Assembly (NCBI GenBank): GCA_040388625.1
Contig: JAZKBK010000006.1
Location: 296,702 to 360,701 of the forward strand
Direction of reading: 5' to 3'
DNA: 64,000 bases
Origin: Gemmatimonadota bacterium
Lineage (GTDB): Bacteria > Gemmatimonadota > Gemmatimonadetes > Gemmatimonadales > Gemmatimonadaceae
This document shows, one piece after another, positions 43,900 through 52,568 of this stretch (positions within the stretch are counted from its first letter, which is position 1; every line of letters starts with the position of its first letter). The notes beneath the pieces were generated by a model. It saw only the letters and a list, made by a program, of their open reading frames with translations. It searched no databases and was not told the DNA's origin. The position numbers were made by a program, and so were the translations under genes.

Positions 43900-45543
43900 G
43901 TGAGTACAGTCGCTCCAACCAGACCGGAGTCGTTCCGTGGACCATTTCGCACGGACGACGCGGCACTCGCCGTTTATTCCGAAGGTGCGGGAATTGCGCG
44001 CATGATACCGCGCGCGGTCGCTGTGCCGGCTGATATCGCCGATGTGCAGACCATCGTGCGATGGGCGCACGCGACAGGTACGCCGCTCATCCCGCGCGGA
44101 TCCGGCAGCGGAATGGCTGGCGGCGCCATCGGCGATGGTGTGATAGTCGATCTCAGCCGCATGCGCGGTATGTCGGCGGTCGATGTCGCGAACCGAACCA
44201 TCTCGGTGGGCCCTGGAATAACTTGGCAGGAAGTCGAAACGGCCGCGCGTAGTGCCGGCGTTCGCTTTCCACCCGATCCGTCCAGTGGCGCATTCTGCAC
44301 CGTCGGAGGGATGGTATCCACCAACGCATCCGGTGCGCATTCGCTCAAGTACGGTCCGACGCGTCGGTGGGTGATAGCACTCGACTGTGTGTTCGATGAC
44401 GGAACGCGTGCGACCGTGCGCCGCGGCGCGCCTATCCCCGACAATGTTGCCGCGCTGCAGCGCTTCTGGAGCATGGCGGGCGCTCTCACTACCGCGGATG
44501 CAGTCACGCCGTCGATACATGCAGGAGTGCGCAAGGATTCATCGGGATATGGCATTCACGCATTCGCGGAATCCGACGAACCGATCGACATGATAATCGG
44601 GAGTGAAGGAACACTCGCGATCGTAGTTGGCATCGAGCTTCGCCTCGCGCCGGCGCCGCGCGCAACGAGCTCGCTGCTCGGCAGTTTTCCCACACTGGAG
44701 TCGGCCGTTTCTGCCGCCACTCAGGCGCGCGATGCCGGGGCCGCAGCGTGCGAGCTTCTGGATCGCACATTTCTCGATGTCGCCGCAAGTGCAGCACCAC
44801 TGCCACAGGTCCCGTCGGCGTCCGAAGCAGTGCTCCTTGCCGAAGTGGAAGCTGACAGCGACGACGAAGCACGTCACGCAGCGGAATCACTCGCTGCCGC
44901 GTTCCGATCCGCTGGTGCAACGTCCGTCGAGCTTGCGCTTACCAGACAGGCCGAAGGCGAAATGTGGGAACTGCGCCACGCAGCGAGCCCGATTCTCACG
45001 CGGCTCGGCCCATCACTGACGTCGATGCAATTCGTGGAGGACGGCGCCGTTCCCCCAACGAAGCTGCCGGAGTACGTGCGCGGTGTACGCGCGATTCTCG
45101 CGAAGTATCACGTCACCGGCGTGATCTTCGGGCACGCGGGTGATTCGCACGTTCACGTCAATCCCCTCATCGACATCAATCGCACGGGATGGCGCGACAT
45201 CATCGCCGGAATGCTGGACGAAGTGGTAACCCTGACTGCCAGGCTTGGCGGCACACTCGACGGAGAGCACGGCGACGGGAGACTGCGTACGCCGTTGCTG
45301 AGCAGGGTATGGAGCGCGGAGATTCTCCGCCGTTTCGAGGCCGTGAAACGCGCGTTCGACCCATCCGGAATATTGAATCCCGGAGTGAAGATCGCCGTCG
45401 CAGGGGAAAGTGCGATCACAAACATTAAATACGACCCCGAGCTTCCACAGCATCCACCTGCGGCGGCGGCCGCACTCGCACGCGTGAGCGATGAGCGTGC
45501 GTACGCTGCATTCCGCCTCGACTTGATCGACGGCGTCGCGTAA
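43900..45543 (+). CDS. FAD-linked oxidase (glycolate oxidase GlcD / D-lactate dehydrogenase-like)
   Basis: Flavoprotein of the PCMH (FAD_binding_4) plus FAD-oxidase_C type, 547 residues, GTG start. The FAD domain shows PLIPRGSGSGMAGGAIGDGV and GAHSLKYGPTRRWVIALDCVFDDGT. The C-terminal domain has GVIFGHAGDSHVHVNPLID (metal/substrate His) and the terminal GGTLDGEHGDGR. No Fe-S domain is fused, in contrast to longer GlcD-GlcF forms. The substrate (glycolate, D-lactate or another 2-hydroxyacid) cannot be told from sequence. It follows the dehydrogenase by 16 bases. Confidence 0.9.
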   Translation: MSTVAPTRPESFRGPFRTDDAALAVYSEGAGIARMIPRAVAVPADIADVQTIVRWAHATGTPLIPRGSGSGMAGGAIGDGVIVDLSRMRGMSAVDVANRTISVGPGITWQEVETAARSAGVRFPPDPSSGAFCTVGGMVSTNASGAHSLKYGPTRRWVIALDCVFDDGTRATVRRGAPIPDNVAALQRFWSMAGALTTADAVTPSIHAGVRKDSSGYGIHAFAESDEPIDMIIGSEGTLAIVVGIELRLAPAPRATSSLLGSFPTLESAVSAATQARDAGAAACELLDRTFLDVAASAAPLPQVPSASEAVLLAEVEADSDDEARHAAESLAAAFRSAGATSVELALTRQAEGEMWELRHAASPILTRLGPSLTSMQFVEDGAVPPTKLPEYVRGVRAILAKYHVTGVIFGHAGDSHVHVNPLIDINRTGWRDIIAGMLDEVVTLTARLGGTLDGEHGDGRLRTPLLSRVWSAEILRRFEAVKRAFDPSGILNPGVKIAVAGESAITNIKYDPELPQHPPAAAAALARVSDERAYAAFRLDLIDGVA

Positions 45544-45594
45544 CTTTGGCGAGCGCCTCCCCTCCCGCATACTCACCCTGACCGCTCAGCACAC

Positions 45595-46344
45595 GTGTAC
45601 TATACCGAGCCCAAGATCACCGTTCTCTCGCGCCCTCAATTCACCGAACCCGCCGGCCTGCCCGTCAACTGGATCGGCGACAGCACGGATGGGGAGCGGC
45701 TTGCCGAGTTCGCGGGACGCCTGTGCTACATGAGTCAGCGGAATCCCGCGTCGCGCAGCACGCGCGAGTATCTGGAGAACATCAAGAAGCAGGGCCACGG
45801 CAGCGTACTGGAGCACGCGAATTATTCGCTGCTCGTCGAAGGCGTAAGCCGGTCGCTCACGCACGAGCTGGTGCGACACAGAGCTGGAATGGCCTTCTCC
45901 CAACTTTCCCAACGCTATGTGGATGAGTCCGAAGCGAACTTCGTCGTACCGCCCGCAATAATCGGTGACGATGCGCTCCGCGACGCGTGGCAGACTCAGG
46001 TCGATGCAGCACAGAGCGCGTACGTAGCGCTGGTCGAGCAGCTCATGCAGCGTTATGCGTGGGTTGCGGACAAGGTGCACCGCCGCAAGATGGCACGCGA
46101 GGCCGCGCGCGGCGTGCTTCCCAATTCCACGGAAACCAAGATCGTCGTTACCGCCAACGCGCGGGCATGGCGCACACTGCTGGAGCTACGCTCGAGTGAA
46201 GGCGCCGAGCTCGAGATTCGCCGTTGGGCGGTGATGGTGATTCGAGTATTGCAGACCGAAGCACCTGGATTCTTCAGTGATTTCGAGATATACCAGGCAG
46301 ATGATCGACGCGAGGCCGCACGCGTGACGTACCACAAGGTCTGA
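45595..46344 (+). CDS. thyX: FAD-dependent thymidylate synthase ThyX
   Basis: Makes dTMP from dUMP using methylene-THF and flavin. The 249 residues contain the diagnostic RHRx7S motif as RHRAGMAFSQLSQRY, along with HGSVLEHANYSLLVEGVSRS and the later LPNSTETKIVVTANARAW. The start is GTG (GTG-TAC-TAT) with no strong Shine-Dalgarno. A CATACT box about 20 bases upstream could be its -10. Apparently monocistronic; convergent with the VOC gene. Confidence 0.97.
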   Translation: MYYTEPKITVLSRPQFTEPAGLPVNWIGDSTDGERLAEFAGRLCYMSQRNPASRSTREYLENIKKQGHGSVLEHANYSLLVEGVSRSLTHELVRHRAGMAFSQLSQRYVDESEANFVVPPAIIGDDALRDAWQTQVDAAQSAYVALVEQLMQRYAWVADKVHRRKMAREAARGVLPNSTETKIVVTANARAWRTLLELRSSEGAELEIRRWAVMVIRVLQTEAPGFFSDFEIYQADDRREAARVTYHKV

Positions 46345-46352
46345 CGGAAGCG

Positions 46353-46745
46353 TCAGACGCTCACTTCACACATCAGCGCAAGCAGGTTTCCGTCGGGATC
46401 TTTCAGAAAGGCCATCCAGATCTCGACATTTTCCAGACGCGCCACGACATGCGGCTTGTCCTCAAAAACGACGCCGCGCTCGGTTAGCGAACTGTACGCT
46501 TGAGCAATGTCCGCCACTACGTAATAGATCACCGAACTGCGGTGGTCATGCTCCGGCGACTCCGGCGTGGTGAGCATGAGTCGCATGCCACCGCAGTCGA
46601 AGAATGCGAGACCGGGTGGTGCGGCAAACAGGAACTTCAATCCCAGCACGTCACGATAGAAGCTGGTCGCCCGCTCGACGTCGTGAACGTTGATCGCGAT
46701 CTGCCCGACGCGCTCGATCGCCCAGGTCTGCGTAGAAGCGTCCAT
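46353..46745 (-). CDS. VOC family protein (glyoxalase/bleomycin-resistance fold)
   Basis: Small metal-dependent VOC protein of 130 residues. It starts with VGQIAINVHDVERATSFYRDVLGLKFLF (first beta-alpha-beta unit with metal His). LAFFDCGGMRLML and ENVEIWMAFLKDPDGNLLALM (late Glu and family ending) follow. The ATG at 46745 is chosen over 46811 because a TAGATT box lies 7 bases upstream and the domain begins just after it. Substrate unknown. Divergent from the TonB receptor. Confidence 0.88.
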   Translation of the reverse strand: MDASTQTWAIERVGQIAINVHDVERATSFYRDVLGLKFLFAAPPGLAFFDCGGMRLMLTTPESPEHDHRSSVIYYVVADIAQAYSSLTERGVVFEDKPHVVARLENVEIWMAFLKDPDGNLLALMCEVSV

Positions 46746-46752
46746 GATGGAA

Positions 46753-46758
46753 AATCTA
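46753..46758 (-). promoter_or_regulatory. TAnnTT -10-like box (TAGATT) for the VOC gene
   Basis: TAGATT ends 7 bases before the ATG at 46745, with no Shine-Dalgarno. It supports the shorter start. Confidence 0.45.
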
Positions 46759-46855
46759 TGCGAAACCGCCAGAAAACTCGCATCAGACGATTTACGGATT
46801 CCAGACATCAAATAGGGAGAAGTCCAGTCGGACCCTTACCTGACCCTCATCTGGC

Positions 46856-49800
46856 ATGAAACATCTGATGTCACGCACGCCATCACGACACGTTCTCCAT
46901 CTCCACAGCGCACGAACCGCGGCCACATTCGCCTGCCTGGTTGTTTCCCTGTTGCTCTCCCCACGGCTCGCCCGCGCCCAGACCGGCGCCGACGTGGTCC
47001 GTGGCCGCATCACCGACGACTCGGCGCGCGCCATCGCCGGCGCCAGCATCACGGTAACCCGCGGGCCCGACCGGCTCGTGCAGAAGTCGACCAGCGATAG
47101 CACTGGCGCCTTCAGTCTCCGGTTCGACCCGGGCACAGGTGACTACCTCGTCTACGTCACCGCACCCGGCTTCGCTTCTGCACGGCGCCGAGTGCAGCGG
47201 GAAGGCAGCGAGCGCGAGCTGGTCGCCAACTTCGTTCTCAGACCGGACCTCGCCAAGCTCGCCGCGGTAAACGTGACGGCATCCAAGCCGGTGCGAGCCC
47301 GCAATGACGTCAGCCCATTCGATCCCGAAACAGGCGCTTCAGAAAAATGGCAGGACGGAGTCAAGGGCGACATTCCACCCACTACTGCAGGCGATCTCAA
47401 TGCTGTGGCCGGCACCATGTCGAACGTCACGATGACCGGTGCGGGTCCGTCCATACTCGGCTCAGGAGCAGAATCGAACCTCACGACCCTGAACGGCATG
47501 GGAATGTCCGCTGGGTCGATTCCGCGCGCAGCGAACACGAACGTCAGAGTAACGGGCGCGACTTTCGATCCTACTCGGGGAGGATTCTCCGGTGCCAACA
47601 TCGACGTGCAGCTCAGTCCAGGGGATCGCTTTTATCAGAGGCGCCGCGGCTATCTGACACTGAGCCCATCCGCGTTGCAGCTCACCGATGCCGTTGGCCG
47701 CGCGGCGGGTGTGCAACACGGCACTGTGCGCGGCAGCCTCGGTGCCGATGGCGAGCTCATTCGCAACGCGCTCACCTACAACGTAGCCGTCGATCTCGCG
47801 CATAGCGTGAGCCAGCCTGCTACCCTTCTCGACGCGGGTGACGGCGTGCTGCTTCGCGCCGGAGTGTCGCCCGACTCCGTCGCGCGTCTGTTCGGAGTCG
47901 CGACACCGCTCGGCCTCGCGCTGTCCGGCCACGGTATTCCCGCATCACAGCAGCACGACGCATTCAGCTGGCTCGGCCGTCTCGACGACACTCGCGACAC
48001 GCTCGCAACCCGCGCGCTGACAAGCTACGCGACCTACACGCGCGACGGAGGCATCGGCTTCGCCCCACTCAGCGCGCCGTCTGCTGCCGCTGAGCATACA
48101 CAGGAAGCGCTCGGTGCGCAGCTCACGATCGGCAACTACGTCGGCAGGAATCGCATGGTGCTGACCGAGACACGAATGGGAGCGAACACGGTCAGGAATC
48201 ACCTCACGCCATACGAAGACATACCGGGCGCCAACGTCCTTGTGCTCTCTCCAGCGATCGATGCATCGAACGGCATTGGTGTGGGAAACCTCGTGCTTGG
48301 CGGCGGTCAATCGCTCTTGAACGACACGCGCTGGACACTCGAGGGCTCCAATCAGACAACATGGAATACCAGCGGAAAGCGAAACCACTTCAAGGAACTT
48401 ATCTGGGGACGCGTCGACGGACTGCGCCAGAGCTCCTTCTCGAATCAACTTGGCAGCTACACGTTCAACTCGCTCGCAGATCTCGCCGCTGGTAATGCAG
48501 CGAGCTTTTCGCGCACCCTCTCACATCCAGCCAGTTCTGGAACCGTATGGAACGCAGCAGCAGCGTTCGCTCACCAGTGGGCACCATCGCGCATGTTCAG
48601 CGTGTTGTACGGAGCACGAGTCGAGGCTGATGGCTTCGCCTCCGCTCCCGCGCAGGACGCAGCGCTCGATAACGCTCTTGGCGTGCGTACAAATGTTGCC
48701 CCGTCGCGCATTCATTTCAGTCCGCGCGCGGGATTCTCATATACGTACAGCCATGACAAGGCCAACGGAAATGGAATGAACAATTCCCCGATTGGCTCGT
48801 TCTACCGCAATACGACAGGCGTGATTCGCGGAGGAATCGGCGACTTCCGCGATCTGTTGCGTCCCGACATTCTCGCGAGCGCGTCCGCTGCAACAGGACT
48901 GCCGAATGGCACGTCACAGCTCTCGTGCGTCGGCAACGCTGTGCCGTCGCCCGACTGGTCGATGTTCCAGAGTGACCCCGGCACGATTCCCACGCGCTGT
49001 CTGGATGGCTCCGGGTTACTTGCAGATTATGCTCCCGCAGTTTCACTGATCAGTCCATCGTACGACGTACCGCACAGCTGGCGCGCATCGCTGGATTGGT
49101 CTTCCAACCTCGGTAGCTGGCTGCTCAAGGTTGGCGCACTTGGCTCGTACGACCTCTCACAGCCCGGCACCGTCGACGTCAACTTCGCCGGAACTCAGCG
49201 GTTCGCCTTGCCCACGGAAGGCAATCGACCGGTGTTCGTGTCCACCGCCGCGATCGACGCGCCAAGTGGTGCGGTGTCGCCAGCGGAGTCACGCAAGTCG
49301 GATCTGTTTGGACGTGTCGGAATGCGGACCAGCGATCTGCGCGGCTACGGCGGTCAGATGACGACTACTATTTCTCCCGACGTATTCAAGTTCCGGTCCC
49401 GCTCGGGCTTCTCGTTCTTCACATCGCTGTCCTACACTCTGCAGGAGTCGCGTCGCCAGTTCCGCGGGTTCGATGGTGCTGCGTTCGGCGATCCGCGTCT
49501 CACGGAATGGGCGCCGTCCAACAACGACGCGCGCAACATCTTCGTGTACACGCTGGGATTCTACGCGCAGAAAACGGGCGCCGTCACGCTCTTCACCCGT
49601 CTGCAGTCCGGACTCCCGTTCACGCCCATCGTGCAGGGCGACGTCAACGGTGACGGTCTGAGCGGCGACCGCGCATTCATCCCGAATCCGGCGCTGGGGG
49701 TGGATACGGCGCTGTCGAGCCAGCTGCGTGCGCTCATCGCCAACGGATCATCCAGCGCACGAAAGTGCATTCTCGACAACCTCGGACAGGTCGCTCCTCG

Positions 49801-50659
49801 CAACGGCTGCCGTGGGCCGTGGACTGCCATGCTCAACCTTCAGTGGAGTCCCCCGTTCCCACGTCGCTGGCTCGGGCGTGTCACACCGAATGTCTATTTC
49901 GAGAACGTACTTGGCGGCGTCGACCAGCTTATGCACGGCAGCAGCGGCCTCCGAGGATGGGGCGGTCAGCCAGTCGTCGATCCGGTGCTGCTCGTTCCGC
50001 ATGGCTTCGATCCAGTGTCGAAGAGCTTCAAGTACGCGGTGAATCCGCGCTTTGCAGATACGCGTCCCGTCAGCACGTTGACGCGGAACCCGTTCAGGAT
50101 TACGCTCGATTTCTCGCTCAACCTATCCGTCGACTACCCGCTTCAGGAGCTGCGCCGGGCGATCGAGCCCGTAAAAGGGCCACACGGTTACGCGAGACGA
50201 ACGGCGGACTCACTTGCGGCATTCTATCTGTCACGCACCTCGAGCATCCACAAGTTGCTGCTGGAGAATAGCGATTCGCTCTTCCTCACCAAGCCGCAGA
50301 TCGCGGCGCTTCAGCGCGACGATTCGGTGTACTCGACCCGAGTGCGCGCGATTTACATCCAGCTTGGGAACTTCCTCGCCCAGCACGAAGGTCGTGATCC
50401 GGGCAAGGCGGAGCTCGACAGCGTCAGGAATACGAGCAAGACGTACTGGAAGATCTTCTGGGAGCAGCCGGAGATAGCCGATTCGGCGGTTACACCAGCG
50501 CAACGTGAGCTGATGCCGATGTTCAAGAACATGCTGGCGGTCACGCCCAAGGATCGCGAGCACAGTCAGTGGAATTTTGGCTCCCCGGTGACTTTCACTG
50601 ACAAGCCACGCCAGCCCCAGAAATCCAGCGGACAGATGAACATCCAGGTGGGACACTGA
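46856..50659 (+). CDS. TonB-dependent receptor with CarboxypepD_reg domain and C-terminal extension
   Basis: Outer-membrane receptor of 1267 residues. The signal peptide ends near LARAQTG; a second ATG at 46868 is also possible. The carboxypeptidase-regulatory-like domain (DVVRGRITDDSARAIAGASI, about 45-125) precedes a plug (about 150-260, with GAGPSILGSGAESNLTTLNG) and a long barrel of alternating strands. The barrel appears to end near FRITLDFSLNLSVDYPL (about residue 1080-1095). Some 170 more residues, charged and helix-like (LAAFYLSRTSSIHKLLLENS, RAIYIQLGNFLAQHEG), follow. Ordinary receptors end at the last strand. The ligand is unknown. Confidence 0.9.
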   Translation: MKHLMSRTPSRHVLHLHSARTAATFACLVVSLLLSPRLARAQTGADVVRGRITDDSARAIAGASITVTRGPDRLVQKSTSDSTGAFSLRFDPGTGDYLVYVTAPGFASARRRVQREGSERELVANFVLRPDLAKLAAVNVTASKPVRARNDVSPFDPETGASEKWQDGVKGDIPPTTAGDLNAVAGTMSNVTMTGAGPSILGSGAESNLTTLNGMGMSAGSIPRAANTNVRVTGATFDPTRGGFSGANIDVQLSPGDRFYQRRRGYLTLSPSALQLTDAVGRAAGVQHGTVRGSLGADGELIRNALTYNVAVDLAHSVSQPATLLDAGDGVLLRAGVSPDSVARLFGVATPLGLALSGHGIPASQQHDAFSWLGRLDDTRDTLATRALTSYATYTRDGGIGFAPLSAPSAAAEHTQEALGAQLTIGNYVGRNRMVLTETRMGANTVRNHLTPYEDIPGANVLVLSPAIDASNGIGVGNLVLGGGQSLLNDTRWTLEGSNQTTWNTSGKRNHFKELIWGRVDGLRQSSFSNQLGSYTFNSLADLAAGNAASFSRTLSHPASSGTVWNAAAAFAHQWAPSRMFSVLYGARVEADGFASAPAQDAALDNALGVRTNVAPSRIHFSPRAGFSYTYSHDKANGNGMNNSPIGSFYRNTTGVIRGGIGDFRDLLRPDILASASAATGLPNGTSQLSCVGNAVPSPDWSMFQSDPGTIPTRCLDGSGLLADYAPAVSLISPSYDVPHSWRASLDWSSNLGSWLLKVGALGSYDLSQPGTVDVNFAGTQRFALPTEGNRPVFVSTAAIDAPSGAVSPAESRKSDLFGRVGMRTSDLRGYGGQMTTTISPDVFKFRSRSGFSFFTSLSYTLQESRRQFRGFDGAAFGDPRLTEWAPSNNDARNIFVYTLGFYAQKTGAVTLFTRLQSGLPFTPIVQGDVNGDGLSGDRAFIPNPALGVDTALSSQLRALIANGSSSARKCILDNLGQVAPRNGCRGPWTAMLNLQWSPPFPRRWLGRVTPNVYFENVLGGVDQLMHGSSGLRGWGGQPVVDPVLLVPHGFDPVSKSFKYAVNPRFADTRPVSTLTRNPFRITLDFSLNLSVDYPLQELRRAIEPVKGPHGYARRTADSLAAFYLSRTSSIHKLLLENSDSLFLTKPQIAALQRDDSVYSTRVRAIYIQLGNFLAQHEGRDPGKAELDSVRNTSKTYWKIFWEQPEIADSAVTPAQRELMPMFKNMLAVTPKDREHSQWNFGSPVTFTDKPRQPQKSSGQMNIQVGH

Positions 50660-50667
50660 GGCACACG

Positions 50668-50701
50668 AAAAAGCGGGGCCGCGCTCGTCACGCGTCCCCG
50701 C
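50668..50701 (-). terminator. Intrinsic terminator between convergent genes
   Basis: GCGGGG-c-CGCG pairs with CGCG-t-CCCCGC around a 7-base loop (50673-50701). Read on the minus strand it is followed by five T. It would end the 50731-50937 gene and may also act on the TonB receptor transcript from the other side. Confidence 0.7.
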
Positions 50702-50730
50702 CTGTCCTGCATCATCACCACTCGGACGAT

Positions 50731-50937
50731 TCAGTTTTCGTAATCGCCTTCTCCGTTGTACACCAGCCCCTCGGCTTCACGAACGCGGTCCAGTAGCGCG
50801 CCGATTCCATCGGCGGGCGCCTTTTCCGGTGCCGATACTTCCTCGGCACTGCTGCGTTCGAACCACGCCAGATTCAGCGTGGGATCCGGGACCGGTGCGC
50901 TGCGCCCGTCGAACACGGGCAACGCTCCGAAATCCAT
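50731..50937 (-). CDS. Small hypothetical protein (68 aa)
   Basis: No family recognised. The ATG at 50937 has a strong purine site (GGGGGGAAG) directly upstream. The product is acidic and soluble-looking, with a Pro-rich start (MDFGALPVFDGRSAPVPDP) and an acidic C-terminal helix (GIGALLDRVREAEGL). An in-frame ATG at 50997 would add 20 residues but lies beyond an inverted repeat. A good terminator follows and a possible operator precedes, which favours a real gene. Confidence 0.55.
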   Translation of the reverse strand: MDFGALPVFDGRSAPVPDPTLNLAWFERSSAEEVSAPEKAPADGIGALLDRVREAEGLVYNGEGDYEN

Positions 50938-50958
50938 CTTCCCCCCTGGGAGAATCGG

Positions 50959-50978
50959 GTGTGCACAGTCGTGCACAC
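50959..50978. promoter_or_regulatory. Inverted repeat, possible operator
   Basis: GTGTGCAC-AGTC-GTGCACAC is a perfect 8-bp inverted repeat with a 4-base spacer. It lies 21 bases upstream of the 68-codon gene, where a repressor could act. No regulator gene is adjacent. Confidence 0.4.
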
Positions 50979-51115
50979 CGTCGGTACACCGGCGCATAAT
51001 AACAAGTTTCGCGCCACTGACCAGGAACTTTAGCGCCAGCGTCGAGCTTGTGTAGATGCGCCTCGGAACAGTGACCCTGCTGGTACGATTTCGTCACATG
51101 TCGACGGCGGACGGT

Positions 51116-51132
51116 TGTCACTATTTGTGACA
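51116..51132. promoter_or_regulatory. Inverted repeat TGTCAC-tattt-GTGACA
   Basis: A 6-bp inverted repeat about 65 bases past the ispH stop. It could be an operator or an mRNA 3' hairpin; there is no T-run. No gene is seen between 50998 and 51197. Confidence 0.3.
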
Positions 51133-51197
51133 GGGCGGTGGGTTGGGCGCGGTCGCGAACGCGTACCGGTTCGCCATGCGACCTGGTCCTGCCTGGT

Positions 51198-52430
51198 CTA
51201 CCGGATCGTCGCCGGATCCACGCCGCGCGAGGCAAATACTCTCGCGACCGTTTCGGCGATCTTGTTGTTCGGCGTACTCGCACCCGCGGTGATCCCCACC
51301 ACCACATCCCCCGTCTCCGGGAGCCAGGCTGGCGTGGCGACGTCGTCGCGGCCCTGGCGGAGACGGTGGTGAATGACGCCGGCCTCCACGTCGATGCACG
51401 CCGCGTCCTCGATGTGATACGTCGGAACCTTGTCCGCGCACATGGCCGCGAGCGAGATCGTGTTGCTCGAGTTGTAGCCGCCCACGACGACCATGACGTC
51501 CGGCGGGTCGAGCAACATCTCCTGTACCGCGTCCTGCCGGTCCTGGGTCGCCGAGCAGATCGTGTCGAAGGTGCGGAAATTCGCGGCGGCATATTCCTCG
51601 CCGTGCCCGCGCGCCATGGCAGCCTGCGTCTCGGCGGCGATCGCAAGACTCTCGCTCGCGAGCATGGTGGTCTGATTGGCCACGCCGATCCGCTTGAGGT
51701 CGCGATCCGGATCGAATTCGGGCGACGCCGCGTGCGGCGAGAACTTGGCGCGGATCTCGTCGGCGGTGCGCTTCCCTTCCAGGAAATCGCAGACGATGCG
51801 CACCTCGTCCATGTCCCGCACGATCAGGTACTGACCGCCCGGATATTTCATCACCTGCGACGCCGTGGCGCGCGTCTCTTCGTGGTAGAACTTGCCATGA
51901 ATGAGGGCGGTGTAGCCGTCACGCGCGTAGCTCTCCACGCGCTTCCAGACGTTGAGGACCGAGCCGCATGTCGTGTCGACCATCACGCAGCCGCGCTCGC
52001 GCAGAGTCGCGAAATCGGCCACTGTCACACCGAAAGCCGGAAGCAGAACCACATCATCCGGATTAACGATGCTGAAATCGAACGACGCTTCGTTGGTGTT
52101 GGCGTTGTGCTTGAGGAAGATCACGCCGGCTTCGCTCAGCCGACTGTTGATGTGCGGGTTGTGGATGATCTCGCCCGCAAGGTAGATCTTCTTGTCCGGG
52201 AACTTCTTGCGCGTCTGATAGGCGTACTCGACGGCGCGCTCGACGCCGTAACAGAAACCAAACTGACGCGCCAGCCGGACTGTCACGCCGCCGGAGCTGA
52301 TCGAGAAGTCGCGCTCCTTGAGCAGATCGACCAGACGCCCGTCGTACGCGGTCGCCAGCTCCTCCTCCACGTCAGCCTTGAGGCCGAAGCCTTTGCGGAA
52401 GTATGTTGGAGGGGTCGTCGGGGCCGTCAT
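51198..52430 (-). CDS. ispH: 4-hydroxy-3-methylbut-2-enyl diphosphate reductase (long form)
   Basis: [4Fe-4S] enzyme of the last MEP-pathway step, producing IPP and DMAPP. The three cluster Cys are in FGFCYGVERAVEYAY, DTTCGSVLNVWKR and DTICSATQDRQDA. The proton-relay Glu lies in HGKFYHEETRATA. GEIIHNPHINSRL and GITAGASTPNNKI are also typical. With 410 residues it belongs to the long form familiar from cyanobacteria/plastids rather than the ~316-residue E. coli form. The ATG at 52430 has a TAAATT box 7 bases upstream; the 40-residue upstream extension would contain the REP palindrome. Confidence 0.96.
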   Translation of the reverse strand: MTAPTTPPTYFRKGFGLKADVEEELATAYDGRLVDLLKERDFSISSGGVTVRLARQFGFCYGVERAVEYAYQTRKKFPDKKIYLAGEIIHNPHINSRLSEAGVIFLKHNANTNEASFDFSIVNPDDVVLLPAFGVTVADFATLRERGCVMVDTTCGSVLNVWKRVESYARDGYTALIHGKFYHEETRATASQVMKYPGGQYLIVRDMDEVRIVCDFLEGKRTADEIRAKFSPHAASPEFDPDRDLKRIGVANQTTMLASESLAIAAETQAAMARGHGEEYAAANFRTFDTICSATQDRQDAVQEMLLDPPDVMVVVGGYNSSNTISLAAMCADKVPTYHIEDAACIDVEAGVIHHRLRQGRDDVATPAWLPETGDVVVGITAGASTPNNKIAETVARVFASRGVDPATIR

Positions 52431-52437
52431 GCATTGA

Positions 52438-52443
52438 AATTTA
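52438..52443 (-). promoter_or_regulatory. TAnnTT -10-like box (TAAATT) for ispH
   Basis: TAAATT ends 7 bases before the ispH ATG at 52430; no Shine-Dalgarno. Confidence 0.5.
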
Positions 52444-52512
52444 GTGACCGGTGATATTCGAACGGTCGTTCGACGACGCCAAACCACGCGCCGAATTGGT
52501 GGTGGTGGGTAC

Positions 52513-52532
52513 GGCGCGGATATATCCGCGCC
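52513..52532 (+). repeat. Solo REP-like palindrome between ispH and gmhA
   Basis: GGCGCGGATATATCCGCGCC, a perfect palindrome differing from the RAYT-linked copies only by a symmetric GC-to-AT change pair at the centre. It is preceded by GTAC at 52509-52512 and followed by TGG as in the RAYT locus. It lies downstream of the gmhA stop, where it may cap the transcript. Confidence 0.85.
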
Positions 52533-52568
52533 TGGCCCCGTTAGGTGCAATCGAATAATGACGCGCCG

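Noticed and set aside
51138-52454. Long plus-strand open frame opposite ispH
   Set aside because: It mirrors ispH codon structure and has no start signal or domain; ispH carries all catalytic residues.
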